NCBI GenBank assembly: GCA_903813345.2
Contig: CAIIXF020000005.1
Coordinates: 38,009,375-38,073,374 of the forward strand
DNA: 64,000 nt
Source of the DNA: Owenia fusiformis
Lineage: Eukaryota > Annelida > Polychaeta > Sabellida > Oweniidae
Direction: 5' to 3'
The notes beneath the pieces were generated by a model. That model saw nothing but the letters and a program-made list of their open reading frames with translations, made no database searches and was not told the DNA's origin. The position numbers and the translations under genes are program-made. This document shows, piece after piece, positions 35,500-49,200 of the stretch (its first letter is position 1; each line of letters opens with the position of its first letter).

Positions 35500-36130
35500 T
35501 CTTGATGAATTGAAGATTATAATCAGTTCTTATGTCAACAGAATTTTCCTTACAAATTCTCTTGTTTTCTTAAAATACAAAACACTTTTCCCCATATAAT
35601 AGAGTGATTGATTGCTGGGACATAATGCTTCATATCGGCAATTAAGCATTTATATCTAAAGTCTTGAAATTGTCCACCATTTTGTCCAACTACAAGATTA
35701 TGAATGGCTAAAATTTGTGGGGGAGTTATGCTTTCACTAAAATTGTCAAAAATAAGAAAAAGCCAAAACACTCCCACAATCATGGGGTTACAACCACTGG
35801 AATCAATCACATTTTGTAAGCAAAGGCGGGTAGACTAAGACAGGATAAACATGACAAAAATAGAACCAACGGTACAGAAATCCCTGATCACCCCTCGTAT
35901 ATGCTGACGCAACATAGCCCTACGTCCTGTGTCATTTCTACTGCTGTATATCATATTGGACTAACCTATTTACAGAATTGCTTTCTGTTGGCCCGAGTGA
36001 CGCTAATTTTCTCACCATGTTCCCGAAAAGTAGTGACAATGATTTAATCATTTTGTTTTCTATTATCTATTTTATTTTTGTTTCTTGACTGAGAGATGTC
36101 ATGACTGACCATTGGGTCACAGTACGATTC
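35500..36130. repeat. Dispersed repeat, related to 10797-11400
   Basis: Same orientation and moderate divergence. It carries a short extra segment near 35896-35928 relative to the other copy. Confidence 0.7.
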
Positions 36131-36186
36131 ACATAATGTCATTTTGATTTAATAGATGTTCAATGATGTTACCTCTGATATATTAA

Positions 36187-36556
36187 AGGCACAAACAGAT
36201 CTATGGGGGTGATAAAATTACAAGCAACATGTTCAATTGACCTACCAATCTGTTTCTTACAATCTCAATTACGATATCTCCCAAAAGATCTTCGGTATAT
36301 TATAAATTGGTGAAGTTATAATGGATTCAATGTGCAAAATGGGTGAAAATGTGTAAATTCTCCCAAATAATAAGAATGGTAACCATTCTTATAGACAAAA
36401 CAGCACATTATTGTAAACATCTTTAGTTTTCCTGAAATTAAGTGTGCACTTTGAGGATTTTTAGAAAATAGACATGAAAAGGAATGACATAATCCAGAAA
36501 TATTTTAAAATTGAAACAATTTTTGTTAGGCTGCTCGCTATCTCTTGATTCTCTCT
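36187..36556. mobile_element. MITE, TTAA type, 370 bp (reverse copy of 21750-22122)
   Basis: Ends AGGCACAAACAGAT and GATTCTCTCT, flanked by TTAA (36183-36186) and TTGA (36557-36560). It matches 21750-22122 in reverse complement. Confidence 0.7.
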
Positions 36557-36560
36557 TTGA

Positions 36561-37910
36561 TACTTAGACTTCTCTATACATTGTCGTGTGGGGTTTTCAC
36601 CTAGATTAGGCAATAAGTCGATTAGGTTTCGATTGATTATTAGGAGAAAGTAAATAAAAACTATACTATTCTCTATGTTCCCAGTGACTCGGCAAGCTCG
36701 CTGTCATTCACGATCAACATGGCCTCTCTCATTTCGTCACCGATGTCAATTGTTGCGTTGTAGTCAAAAAGAGAATTAATTTATGAAACACAAAATGCAA
36801 TCAAGTATATTGCGACGTAGCGTTATTCGCTGCAATAAAATACAAATATAAAAGTGCGACATAAATGTATAAATATAAATGATAATGACAAATGATGATG
36901 ATAATGATAACACTGCGCGTGTCAACACTCGAATTAAATACCCGATTCATTGCAGTGTTTTCTTTTACTGCGTATCTAACATCTTTCAATTTGATTCAGA
37001 TAAGTTGCATTTTCATTTAAGTCAACCGCTTTAGGGCTAAATATTCATTAGGTAAAAGGTATGTAAAATATGATCCCTGATCGCTAAGCTATCTCCTTAA
37101 TTGGAATTCTATGATAGAGTAATTGATACTTAAGATCCTCACTGACAACAAAACGGCATCTATTGGGAAGGACAATACTTGTTATCACAACATTGATACA
37201 ATATTTAACAAACACGTTTTCATCTCATCACTTCATTATATTCGCATAATTCTTTAAACGGTAATTTCCTCACGTTTCGTTAACTCATTAGAGTTATTTA
37301 TTGGCGACCGATAATGAATATTGTCTTTAGTGTTATCCCACGAGACGATACCTTTTACGCCTTTTAATAGTCTAGTAGCTAGTCATTTCATTTTGATTGT
37401 GATAATAGCCGTACAGAGATAATATCTCATCTTTTCAACGATACATAGTGGCGCGATAAATTGAGCAGTTCCAGCGAGGTTTTACCGATATCTACGAACT
37501 GTAATTATTTGAAGTAATTAGGTAGTAGTTTTGTGCTAATTCCACCATGGGGACTTCGATTCTTGAGTTCTTGTGTAACGCTTGAATAAATTTTGTTTCC
37601 TCTTTGCCCACCAAGACAATTGATATTATCAAATCTCAAATGTGTTTATTTGTAGACCGTCTAATATGACGCAAAACCAAAACATTCTAAAAACCATACA
37701 ACTATGATATTTCAAATTAATAAACCTTATAATGTACAAACATTTGTTATTGTTGTAAAGATTTGGTTCTATGTGAATGTGTGATTTCATTTATCAAAAT
37801 TATGAAATGTTTTTTTAAGTTATCGTTTTCGATGGGAACTTCTGTTCATTGCGGATGATGAACGAAGTGTGCAATGGCTAATACATAATTATTGCTGGCG
37901 AAGGATTTGA
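36561..37910. other. Upstream region of the HMX gene, no coding
   Basis: About 1.35 kb with less repeat content than its surroundings and several homeodomain-type TAAT/ATTA words. This is the natural place for regulatory DNA of the homeobox gene. A short ATGATGATAATGATAA run lies near 36894-36910. No specific element can be proven from one sequence. Confidence 0.4.
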
Positions 37911-37915
37911 TATTG

Positions 37916-38030
37916 GAACCAATCAGAGTAATGCGCCAGAAAGTGGATATTGAAATTCAGCCAATAAGAAATATCTTCCTCTGACAATAATAGGCAAAAG
38001 GCACCATCACCAAGCCAATATATAAGTAAA
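37916..38030 (+). promoter_or_regulatory. Putative core promoter of HMX (CCAAT boxes and TATA box)
   Basis: CCAATCA at 37919, CCAATAAG at 37961 and CCAATATATAAG at 38015 precede the coding start at 38160. TATATAAG (38019-38026) would place the transcription start at about 38050, giving a 5' leader of about 110 bases. Order and spacing fit a TATA-type animal promoter. Confidence 0.5.
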
Positions 38031-38159
38031 AAGGGGATTGAAAATACAATGCTGTAAATAATTGTATTATTTAGTAGTATTTTGAGGGTATTTCTCTTGC
38101 AACGCATGGCTGTTTGTGATTCCTATCACTAACTCAACGAAAGTGAAGAACATTTAAAA

Positions 38160-39452
<1,293 letters not shown>

Positions 39453-39599
39453 ACTTCCTATAGAAAGACTGACTATAAGACTGAGTTACTATATTTCAGA
39501 AATGTCAGTTAAACATTGGATAAACTTTACATTATTTCATATGGAATAAATACCTGTTATAAACGTTATCCGAGAACCAAAATAAAATGCAAACTTTAT

Positions 39600-41631
39600 T
39601 ATATTTTTATTTTTCGATATTTGGTAGTGTATTACTAAAATGTTTTTTTCTTCACTTAGGATAAGCATGTTTTAGTTTCAAACGTGTCGATCTCGTGAAA
39701 TAACTAAGAATCGTCTCTATTTAATGCAGTTCAGCAATTTGTGAATAACACAAGACAACATCGCATCCCTGAAACCATCGTGTACAATGTCATCTACAAA
39801 ATTAATTCCTCTTATCCTATTAAATTGGGATATGTTTTCATTGAATGTTAAAAATGTGTAAAATTGTATGTGTTCATACAAAGTACATGCAGATACTTTA
39901 TGATAATTTCCAGGAATACTGTCATGTAAATATTTTTGGTAACCATAACGAAATATTTGTCTTTAGGAATTGAACGTCTAAGGACACCCGAAGAAGATCA
40001 TTATCTAATATATTCTAGTTATTTTAACATTTTGAAAATTTTGCAGTGGATAATCTTGCGATCGTCTTTCTAAATGCTAATGCTTTTACTGCGTCAAAGT
40101 GAAACAACTTTACATGTGAAAATTCACACAATTTCAAAAGTTCATGCCAAAACATAGCTCCTCAAGACTAATCATTTACCAGATTAATAAGAGCAACCCA
40201 ATTATTCGGGAATTTATCCTGGATTTTTCCTCAAAATAGTTTCTAATCTTCACCATTTGTTCTACTTTTTCTTGGATAGTAATAATTTGAAACATCATTT
40301 AATTGTTAAGATCAGAATTCATGATCCTCACTATTTGAAGCTTTAAACGAGATAGAAATATTCAAAATTAAATTTCAATGGAAGATGCAACTTCAAGTTG
40401 TGATTTGGTTTGATCGAAATACCCATTAACCCTAATGTCTGCAACCTTTTTTATAACACTAAGTAAACGTTATTCTCTTCAGAAATGTATTGTTTTTTCG
40501 AAGAAGTATGCCAACAAAGGTCGAACCGAGGGCAACGTGACCCAAGGGGTGAAACATTATGACATTTTGCGAAAATTTTTGATCATCTTTCAGAATAGTT
40601 TTTTGGTACTGAAACTGTTGTTACGTAAAAGAAGCATATACTGTCTTTTTGAAAAACAGTATAAGTTTGCTTTCAAATAAAACAAACGTCAAGATAAAAG
40701 CGTTTAAGAACTGAACTTAAATGCATTCTTAAAGATAGTAGGCATCGCGAAAACCCATTGAAATTATTGAAACAACCAATTCAACTTATTCTTGTCCTAA
40801 TATCCATATTTCAGGATGCACTACAAAAAACAACACTTATTTAGTAAGAAAATAGATCAATGCTTCAGTTGGTATCATTCCAACATAATGTTGGTTCAAG
40901 GTTTTGCCTAGTAACCTCATAGAAACGGAATATGTATGGATATCTAAACACAAATGTCAATGGGAAAGGAGCAAAAATCTGGAAAGAAACCTCGCAAGAA
41001 AAGCAAGCTCTGGGTGTAAACCCGTCATAAGAAAAACAGACCCTTTATGATCTAACGTGAGAGTAAATGATGTCCAATCGCACCCCCCCCCCCCTCCAAT
41101 CAAGAACCAATATCAGAATTAAGTATCAGAAAAATTTAAAAATAATTGAAAGCCAATACTCATAACATCAAAACTAGTTGTAGAAACGGTACTCATAAAA
41201 TATTTTATTTAATCAACTTCTGATCACTAACTTTGCCCCTCTACCCCTAGTCACCTTGATTTTTACGCCAAAAAGTGTCGGCGCGGCCCAAGGTAGAAAA
41301 ATAATGAGGGCACAAATAAAATTTGCAAAAAATGCTATCGAAAAATCGAGGGGGTCAAATTGAACACCCCCTCCCACTGCAGACACTAGGGTTGAATATG
41401 CATTAAAATGTATATTAAAAATGGCTTTGAAGGTAAATAATGTAACATGACAACTTTTAGAACTGAACTGAACTGAACTGAACTCAGGGTTTTACTATTC
41501 ACATGAAACTAACTTTTTAGCTTTAATCCATGATCATTTTGCATGCATCTTTTTGTTATATTTATCATTCTTATTTGTTAATATAAATTCTAATATGATA
41601 TGTGACGTCACAAAAGCTAGAACAATAGAGT
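39600..41631. other. Non-coding region downstream of HMX
   Basis: No gene recognised. Holds a five-unit GAACT microsatellite (about 41458-41485) and a C-homopolymer near 41083-41094. A short CCCCT-rich segment near 41230-41390 resembles part of 49600-49740. Confidence 0.5.
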
Positions 41632-41654
41632 AGATGCGAGAAGAAATAATCTTG

Positions 41655-42617
41655 CACACACGGGAATTTCGCGTCATAATTATTCCTCCGCTTGGTGCGC
41701 TGTTGTGCATAGCAACGTCCTATGCAACGTGTATAAACATCGCGCGGACGTATAAGTACAACCCGTCAGTTTTTCATGTTTGCAATGAAATTTTCTATTC
41801 AGTTCAGATAGGTGTTACATTATAAACTATGATTTTCTTTCATAATATATATTGTTAGATAGGCATGATACATATCATCGTGTTTCTAAAGAATTGCTTA
41901 TTTTAATCCTGTTTATTTCAAGTTGATAGGTTCAATATTAGTAAAGTTACGGCTTCACTATGGAGGGGCAATTTCTTCGTAAACTAAAAACCGCATCGTC
42001 AGCGAAGATTTGACGAAAACACAACATTTTTTGCGCCGGTGGCATTTTTTCATTTATGGATGAATCTTTATCAAATTTGAAACATGTTTGAGCTAAATAT
42101 ACAAATTGTGTCTTGGCCGAGGCGGAATTTTAAAATTCAAATTACAATTAGAGAAAAAATAGCTAACATGTGTCAAGTTTTACCGCTGATTTTCGAAAAA
42201 AATATGATGTAATTCCTTATAGAGTTGGAAGAAAACGAATTGTTTAAACTGCACAGGATAAAAATATATTAATCCAGATACATGTATGCTTTATATACAA
42301 ATCATTACATACGTTAAGGGGCATCATCAACTACTAGAAAATCGTGTGTAAAGTTGGACAATATTTGACCCGAATTGACCGGCAAAATGGCCGCGCGCTC
42401 GCAGCGCCTCTAGCGGAGGAATAATTATGACGCGAAATTCCCGGTGTAAAAGCGTAGGTGGTCCTATCAAATTATGGTCCTAGTCTCTATTGATTTATAA
42501 GGTGACCTGATTACAATTATTTTCCTTATTATTTATACACAATCAGGGCCAGAAAGGGCCGTTAGGAAAGGGGACCATAATCCCAAGGGGACCATAATTT
42601 CTTTCACACCGGGTGTG
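41655..42617. mobile_element. Element 'B' inserted in MITE 'A', reverse copy of 27344-28117
   Basis: It begins CACACACGGGAATTTCGCG and ends in GTGTG after interruption by a smaller element at 42441-42612. Compared with the uninterrupted MITE at 9494-9923, no target-site duplication is visible at its borders. Confidence 0.8.
42441..42612. mobile_element. 172 bp MITE 'C' nested inside element 'B'
   Basis: Ends CCGGTGTAAAAG and CTTTCACACCGG (11 of 12 bases complementary). Inner TTATGGTCC/GGACCATAA repeats add a second pairing. It sits in the last bases of the right terminus of element B. Confidence 0.6.
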
Positions 42618-43009
42618 ATTTACGTTAAATATTCAAAATCCAGTCAAAGCGATGTCATATTTGAAATCAGCATGTGAAAGTACATACAGAAATATTGTTT
42701 CGAAAATTGTCCATCAACTTTGAAAATTTAATTGTTTTGAAAATGTAACTTCTTGTTCGGGTTGATTCCCCATAGACCCCATGTTACAAAATCACAAAAA
42801 GTGAATTATCTTTTCTTGTATTGGACAGATAACATTTTCTTTAACTGGACATATTTTAATCAGCATAACTATTAGATACATAAGGGTTATATGAAAATTG
42901 AATCACGCAAATAGATGTAATTTAATTTAAAGGGAACTTATACCCGCCATGCTATCTGACCCGAACGAGCCACCTGGTGGTGAATCTGGTAACAACCTAC
43001 TCGCATCTG

Positions 43010-44854
43010 CGTTATTGATTTACTGGTCTTCATTGGAGTATATATGACCGTTTAAATTCATAAATTCAAAAAGTTCTGTTTCTAGTCTGTTTCTTGTCAA
43101 TTTTATGATTTATGTTAAATATGTGACCTCACATTTCATTCTGCGCTTTGCCAAATACCTCAATCGCTACGCAATTTTGGTATTTTAAAAACGAAAAAAC
43201 AGAATAAAATTTTCGGTCATACGCCATAAATCAAAAAAACGTTACTCCTTAATGATAACACTATAGCATTTTATGCTACGTCACAAATTTTTATTGTGAT
43301 GTCATACAAGTGGTTGATTTCTTTTTCATAAAACGCATTTTCCGATTTCATAAGTAGCTGCATTTATATTAATTTTTTGAATAAGACGGGGAAATATCAT
43401 AATATTATTTTAAGATTCAATGAAACAAATGCGGATTATAACGCCTTAGAACGTAAAACAATGACTAAAGGTTTGGGATGAGTAACTATGCACTATTTTA
43501 TGAACTCCAATTAATAAAACACTATTTAATGCACTAGAGAGTTGAAAGAGAGAAAAACGTGTTAAAACATCCCGGGATTATTTTCTACTCGCAGCTCGAG
43601 GCGAGATGTAATTGACGAGCCGAACCTTTTGGAATCATAAAATGATGTAAATGTTTTTATATCAAGCAGAGCGTTTTGCATATGATAGTGATTTCAATAA
43701 ATAGCAACATCCAGCCTAAATGACAGCCAGATACCTGATCCAGGCGTTTATCAGCTCATAAAAGTTTCTACTTTGACAATAATCCCGGTATTTAGCCTAA
43801 TAGAACCACTTAAGGAAATGAATGTGGAAACAAAACGCTTTAGCATTATTACAATATTCCGTTTACACTTTATCTGAACATCCGATATATGTTCACTTTT
43901 GAGAAATTAATCGTTAGCTTGTCATTCTGAATACCCGATAGGCAAGTTCTCCTGTTCCAAGCGTGCGATTATAGTAAGATGATGATAGGTTATTAAAATG
44001 GAACGCCTAAAGCCACTGTGAAAACAGGGCATCGTATTAGCTGTTAAAAACAATTGTAGATCAAAATGTCTTGGGGAACTAGTAAACGATGAGCATGATG
44101 ATACCCGATGATTATTACTGAAATCCTTGTACTGCACAATACTCTAAATCTATTAGAATGTAAAGGGCAGTATACAATTGCGTAATACATGTACGACACG
44201 AGTACAAATTACGGTGCCCAAATTGCATATCTATAAGGTGGGGTATTTTAATTACATACATGTAATGGATTTCAAATAACATTCAAATGCGGCCATTTGA
44301 ATTATTTGGATGCAGTTTTAAAGTTTTACATAATTTTGTGAGTTTTTATCAAATTCTCATTAATTCTGAATGGACAGCTATATTTAAATGATTTCTTGGG
44401 TTTTGATTTTGTAGTCCTAATGTGAGTACATGTGTTATTTCTATCCATGATCGTTGGATGTGTTATTATTAATTATTATTATGCTAATTATTTATTATTT
44501 AGAAATAAAATAGTCAAGGAAATACGAATAAAATGTCTTAAAATGATGCCCTTACTAGCAATTGCACGTTAACTCTCTCCCGGGGATTAGATAGTGATTT
44601 CGTGCCAAAATGGCATCAGATATCAGTGCCGATGCTTTAATAACACTCAATGTGTTTCACTTTAATTAAAGCTTAGTGCTTTGACAGTTACTGAGCAAAG
44701 TAGATTGTTTTAAACAGAAGCCATTATGTGTTAATGAGCTACTAATATTCTCGATATAGCGGCTATTTAATGTATCTTTATCATTAAAGGCTACCATAGT
44801 TGATGGTTTAGACATTTCACCTTTAGCGTTATATTATAAGCCGTTTTACTAATA
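43010..44854. other. Non-coding stretch, nothing recognised
   Basis: No exon, RNA gene or paired repeat was found; composition is AT-rich and even. Confidence 0.5.
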
Positions 44855-45332
44855 GGCTTGATCCTTAAAACGTAACACGACGCTTGGGAATTTAGTTTAT
44901 ACATTTTCTTTTTCAACCGACCATAAAGTTTTTTGTTTGTTAGATGCTTGTCATTAGCTAATTTACCTTTGCCATAATTGCTCGAACCCATTCATAACTC
45001 ACGGAACTATATACTTATGAAAGATTTATCGGTAGCATTACGGATTATATGCATTTTTGTTTTGTATTTTTCACTCACATCTGCGAAAGCAAGGCTTGAT
45101 CCTTAAACAGAAACTCGACGCTTGGGGCTTAAGTTTATAAATTTTCTTTTTCAACCGACCATAAAGTTTTTTGTTTGTTAGATGTTTGTCATTAGCTAAT
45201 TTACCTTTGCCATAATTGCGCGAACCCATTCATAACTCACGGAACTATATACATGTGAAAGATTTATCGGTAGCATTACGGATCATATACATTTTGTTTT
45301 GAATTTTTCACTCACATCTGCGAAAGCAAGCT
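44855..45332. repeat. Tandem duplication, two ~237 bp units
   Basis: Units begin GGCTTGATCCTTAAA at about 44855 and 45092 and end GCGAAAGCAAG. Identity is high in the middle (CAACCGACCATAAAG, TTCATAACTCACGGAAC) and lower at the start. Short frames across it are not conserved between units, so it looks non-coding. Confidence 0.85.
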
Positions 45333-45917
45333 TTCAAAGGAACATTAAGACAAGGAAATGTATTATATACATATGGTCGAAGCATCTTATCCATGTACTT
45401 ATATATATCGTACATAGTCCTCTATGTAAATCTGTACATGTGCCGGGAGTTGTTATTCAAAGTACTTATTCATTACTTTAAGTAACGTTTCCCATTATTT
45501 TACGGTGATTGTCTCAAAACATCAAATTAAAGTGGTCTGTTATCACGCAAAGTGCTTCGAATTTTGTTGATTAGCAGAAATGTTGAAACCCATTATCTAC
45601 AACAATTAAATGGATGTGATGTTACAGATGAAATACATACACGCAATTTTCTCATACGTTGAATGTCGGAATTATATTTAAATCAGTGCAGATAGAATGT
45701 ATCGGTTAATATACAATTAGTGTGACTATCTCTCAGGCTATTGGTATTTGTATAACACGCTCAACGTGATCAGCACCCCCTGAGGCCCCTTACTTATGTA
45801 GGAAGGGACCAAGGTCGTCGCCAGATATGATATGGGGCAAGCAAAATATAACGAGATATATTTGCTATGAAAATAATGATAACAATTACATGTACCATTA
45901 CATGGTATACTGTGTCA
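45333..45917. other. Non-coding stretch, nothing recognised
   Basis: No supported gene or repeat. Confidence 0.5.
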
Positions 45918-46210
45918 AGGACGCCCATTCCAACCCTCCATCGCTGCATCAACATATTTATTACATGAAACGCAACAATTTTGAAAAGTCCTACGCAACT
46001 GTTCGAAATTGACCAAAACGCCCCGTTGTCTTCCAAAACGCCCCGCAGAGTCTATGACTACTGATAAGGTGTAAAGATCCAACGGGGCGTTTTGGAAGAG
46101 AACGGGGCGTTTTGATCAATTTCGAACAGATCTAATTGAAAGCCCATGGTTTAATGTAATAAATATGTTGATGCAGAGATGGAGGGTTGTAATGGGAGTC
46201 CTTGTGCAAA
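45918..46210. repeat. Two-tier inverted repeat with CGGGGCGTTTTGG motifs
   Basis: Outer arms (about 45925-45968 and 46153-46200) share CATCAACATATTTATTACAT and CAACCCTCCAT with their complements. Inner arms (46001-46045 and 46083-46128) pair GTTCGAAATTGA plus two copies of CCAAAACGCCCCG with their complements, around a 37 bp loop. The GC-rich motif recurs once more at 46470-46482. Confidence 0.8.
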
Positions 46211-49200
46211 ATATAGGGGAGAATAATAAAAGAACTGGCGATATATCGAGGCTTTTGGTTGAAATCTCTCAAGATTTGCATCTTCTCACATCTGGGGACC
46301 AAAACGCCGCTAAAACGAGTGACTATGTACACAAAAGCAATGTTTCGAGTGAAAGGTATTTATGTGAAAGTTTTAATGGAACAAGTTTGAAAAAACGGTG
46401 TACTGCGAGAGTCAAAATCATTGATTTTCCAAAGAAAAGGTAGGTTTGAAATTCAAATAAACGGTTTTGCGGGGCGTTTTGGTTTCGATACGCCCCGGTG
46501 AGTTAGTACCGCGTGTCCATAGCCAACTCAGTTCTACTTAACATTTTCGATCACATTTGTGACGTGTACCTACAATTGACCTTGATAAGTAAGGATGATA
46601 ACCTCAATTTTTGGACAATAATCAATCGTTACAAGCAAATATTAGTGTACCGGAATCATCGGTGTAGAGATTTTAGAATTACTACTATAGAAGGCGCTAT
46701 AATATAATAGGAAATCGGATAGTACATACGTCAACGCTTAAAACAAAAATGGCCATATATACATGTACGTTTGTAGTGTATGAAATGTCAACACGTTTTC
46801 GATGGAAATGAGGGAATCACTTCTGTTTCAAAAAAGGATGAATCAATCTTCAGGGGTTTCTAAGTAAGAAAAATTAACAGACACAATACGTCTAAATAAA
46901 AAAGAACAGTTGTCAGGACAATATTCATAGCAGCAATTTTGCCTCAAATAAAAGTATCTGATTGACGTGGAGAGACACTTATAGCGTAGGGTGTTCGGAA
47001 ATTATTTTGAGACAAACGAATAGTATCATAAGACAAATAAGTAAGATTATAAAAAGGGATTCTGGAAATGTATCTATACAGCGAAATTTTTCCGAGATTT
47101 AATTTGTGGTAAAGAAGAAGCTACACCGAGCCGACAAATAGAACCTGTTTTTCCAATGTTCCTTCGGACAAAGCTTTATACTTTTGCTCATCATGACAAA
47201 ATACATTTGGCTCTCACACAGAATTTTAACTATAAATTCCGGTTAACTCGTTTTCAAGATATCGAGTTAGTCCACCTAACCTTCCTTATTGACTCACTTG
47301 AGTGGTGCTCCCGTACATACTCCTCCTGAAGTTCGACGAGTGTTCATTTAAAGACTATTTGATGAGTTTGGCGATTCTAACAAAATTATACAGACTGACA
47401 CAAACAGAAGTGACAGCTTTATCCTTGTAAAAAATCCTTGAAAATCTATTCTTTTAAGGCATTTCATATCTTTTAAGGACACTGTATAGACTATTTGCAA
47501 TGTGTGAAAATAATTTACATGTAAGCCCAATAATATATTGTGGCTGGTTTATTCCGTTGAGGCGTTGTTTCCTAAACTTATCACACGATGCTACGCATTT
47601 TGTGCAAAGTTTGCAACAACACCTTTTCGAGGAATGATCAGTCTACAGTACACTGAGTCTAGGGCGCACATCCTTAAATAAAACGTTTTTGTTTCCATCA
47701 GATAACTTGCATGCCATAGTATTGTACCCCAAGATGATCAAGTTATATAAAACATAAGTCCAGGAAAATGTATAATTAATGCAAAATCGTTTTGAGTGTC
47801 ACCCAGAAACTTACCTAATTACACATGTTCCACAAGTAAAAGTAGTAGTCAGGTCAAAAACGGAGCTTTTTCGTCCAGTACCTTTATTTACCCCGTGTGT
47901 ATTAAAGATACGATTGAGTTGATAAGGTAAACGAGAAGTAATTAAAAGTGTATCTTCCCTAACATTTCTTAAGATATTACTTTGAATTGTTTTCTAATCA
48001 CGTTGAATTCATAGATACACTCCCCTCCATAGAATTGGGAACGGGAGGTTTTTTTATCGGACGGCACACATTAAGTTTAATTCTTAATTTTGTATGAACT
48101 TCGTGACAAATGCGATGAATCTTTTTAAATCACTTAACGTCCATCCTGTTTGAATACTATAGATGAAACGCAAAAAGGCAACATTATAATACAAATTCAT
48201 TGAATCACATCTTAATCTTGTAATATTAATTGTGTAGAGATTATATTCCGGTGAGAGTACCAGGCGTAGGCTTACATGGCAAGTCATTACTAATTGTTTA
48301 AAAAGTAATGAATGCCATTTCTGTATAAATGTGAAAATATATCGCTGTTGCATGCAAAGTTGTAATTAAACCGTACGAGACCGGACGTTATTGAGAGCAT
48401 CTCTTCGGAAATCTTCATTAAATGATCTCAAAAGAAGTGAAGAGACTTAGAGATAAAACAAACATCGGGACCTAAATATACATAATTGATGAAGATTGAT
48501 AAAGTATATCCTATCTCCATTATTTTAAATTAATCCTATATTTCAATTAGCTTAATACTTGCCCAAATAAGAGATATTAAGCTCCACGAATGAAATCACA
48601 GAATTATAATTGGTAGAGAATGAATGTTGCAGTTTATTTTATTCATTTTTTACCATTTGAACGCAGCCTAATTAGCCCCATCATTTGTCAAATTAAAAGC
48701 TGGCGTACGACTAATGGAGATCTCGTTATCTGGAAGAGTTTAATAGCTCGCTATATGAAATAACTGCACATGCTATTCCTTTGGGAACCATCGGTTTAAA
48801 TACATCGATTTGCGAAATAACTCTTTGTCGAGAATTTCAACCAAAAACGTAATTTCTGCTTCACCTAACGTGAGATTTAAACATGCTTTTCAACATATCC
48901 TACCAAAGGGAATAGATACTGTATAAGAGACGATTTTCGATTTTTTCAAAAAGAAATATCAAAGTTAAAACATTTTTCAAATCATCAACATGGATGGAAT
49001 TTATCTTATTTGAAAAGTAATGTCATCTTGACCCCCAGATAAGCCCTTTGTATGACGTCATTATTTTTTACTTTATTACCCTTTGTAACTTGCAGCCTCG
49101 CACGGTCTTGTTATGTCATTGATAAAAAGTATTCTATGCATGAATACCTGTTCATATCTTAGTTAATCTAGCAAGGTGTATTTCTCTAGCTGGCCCTATT

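Larger units (their letters stand above)
41632..43009. mobile_element. MITE 'A' (AGATGCGAG ends) split by nested insertions
   Basis: Outer termini AGATGCGAG (41632) and CTCGCATCT (to 43009) and the right body (42618-43009) match the MITE at 9494-9923. Removing 41655-42617 restores the continuous sequence CTTG-ATTTACGT seen at 9516-9528. Confidence 0.75.

Noticed and set aside
46165-46443. 92-codon plus-strand frame
   Set aside because: It starts inside the cruciform repeat, has no homologue recognised and no splice or promoter support.
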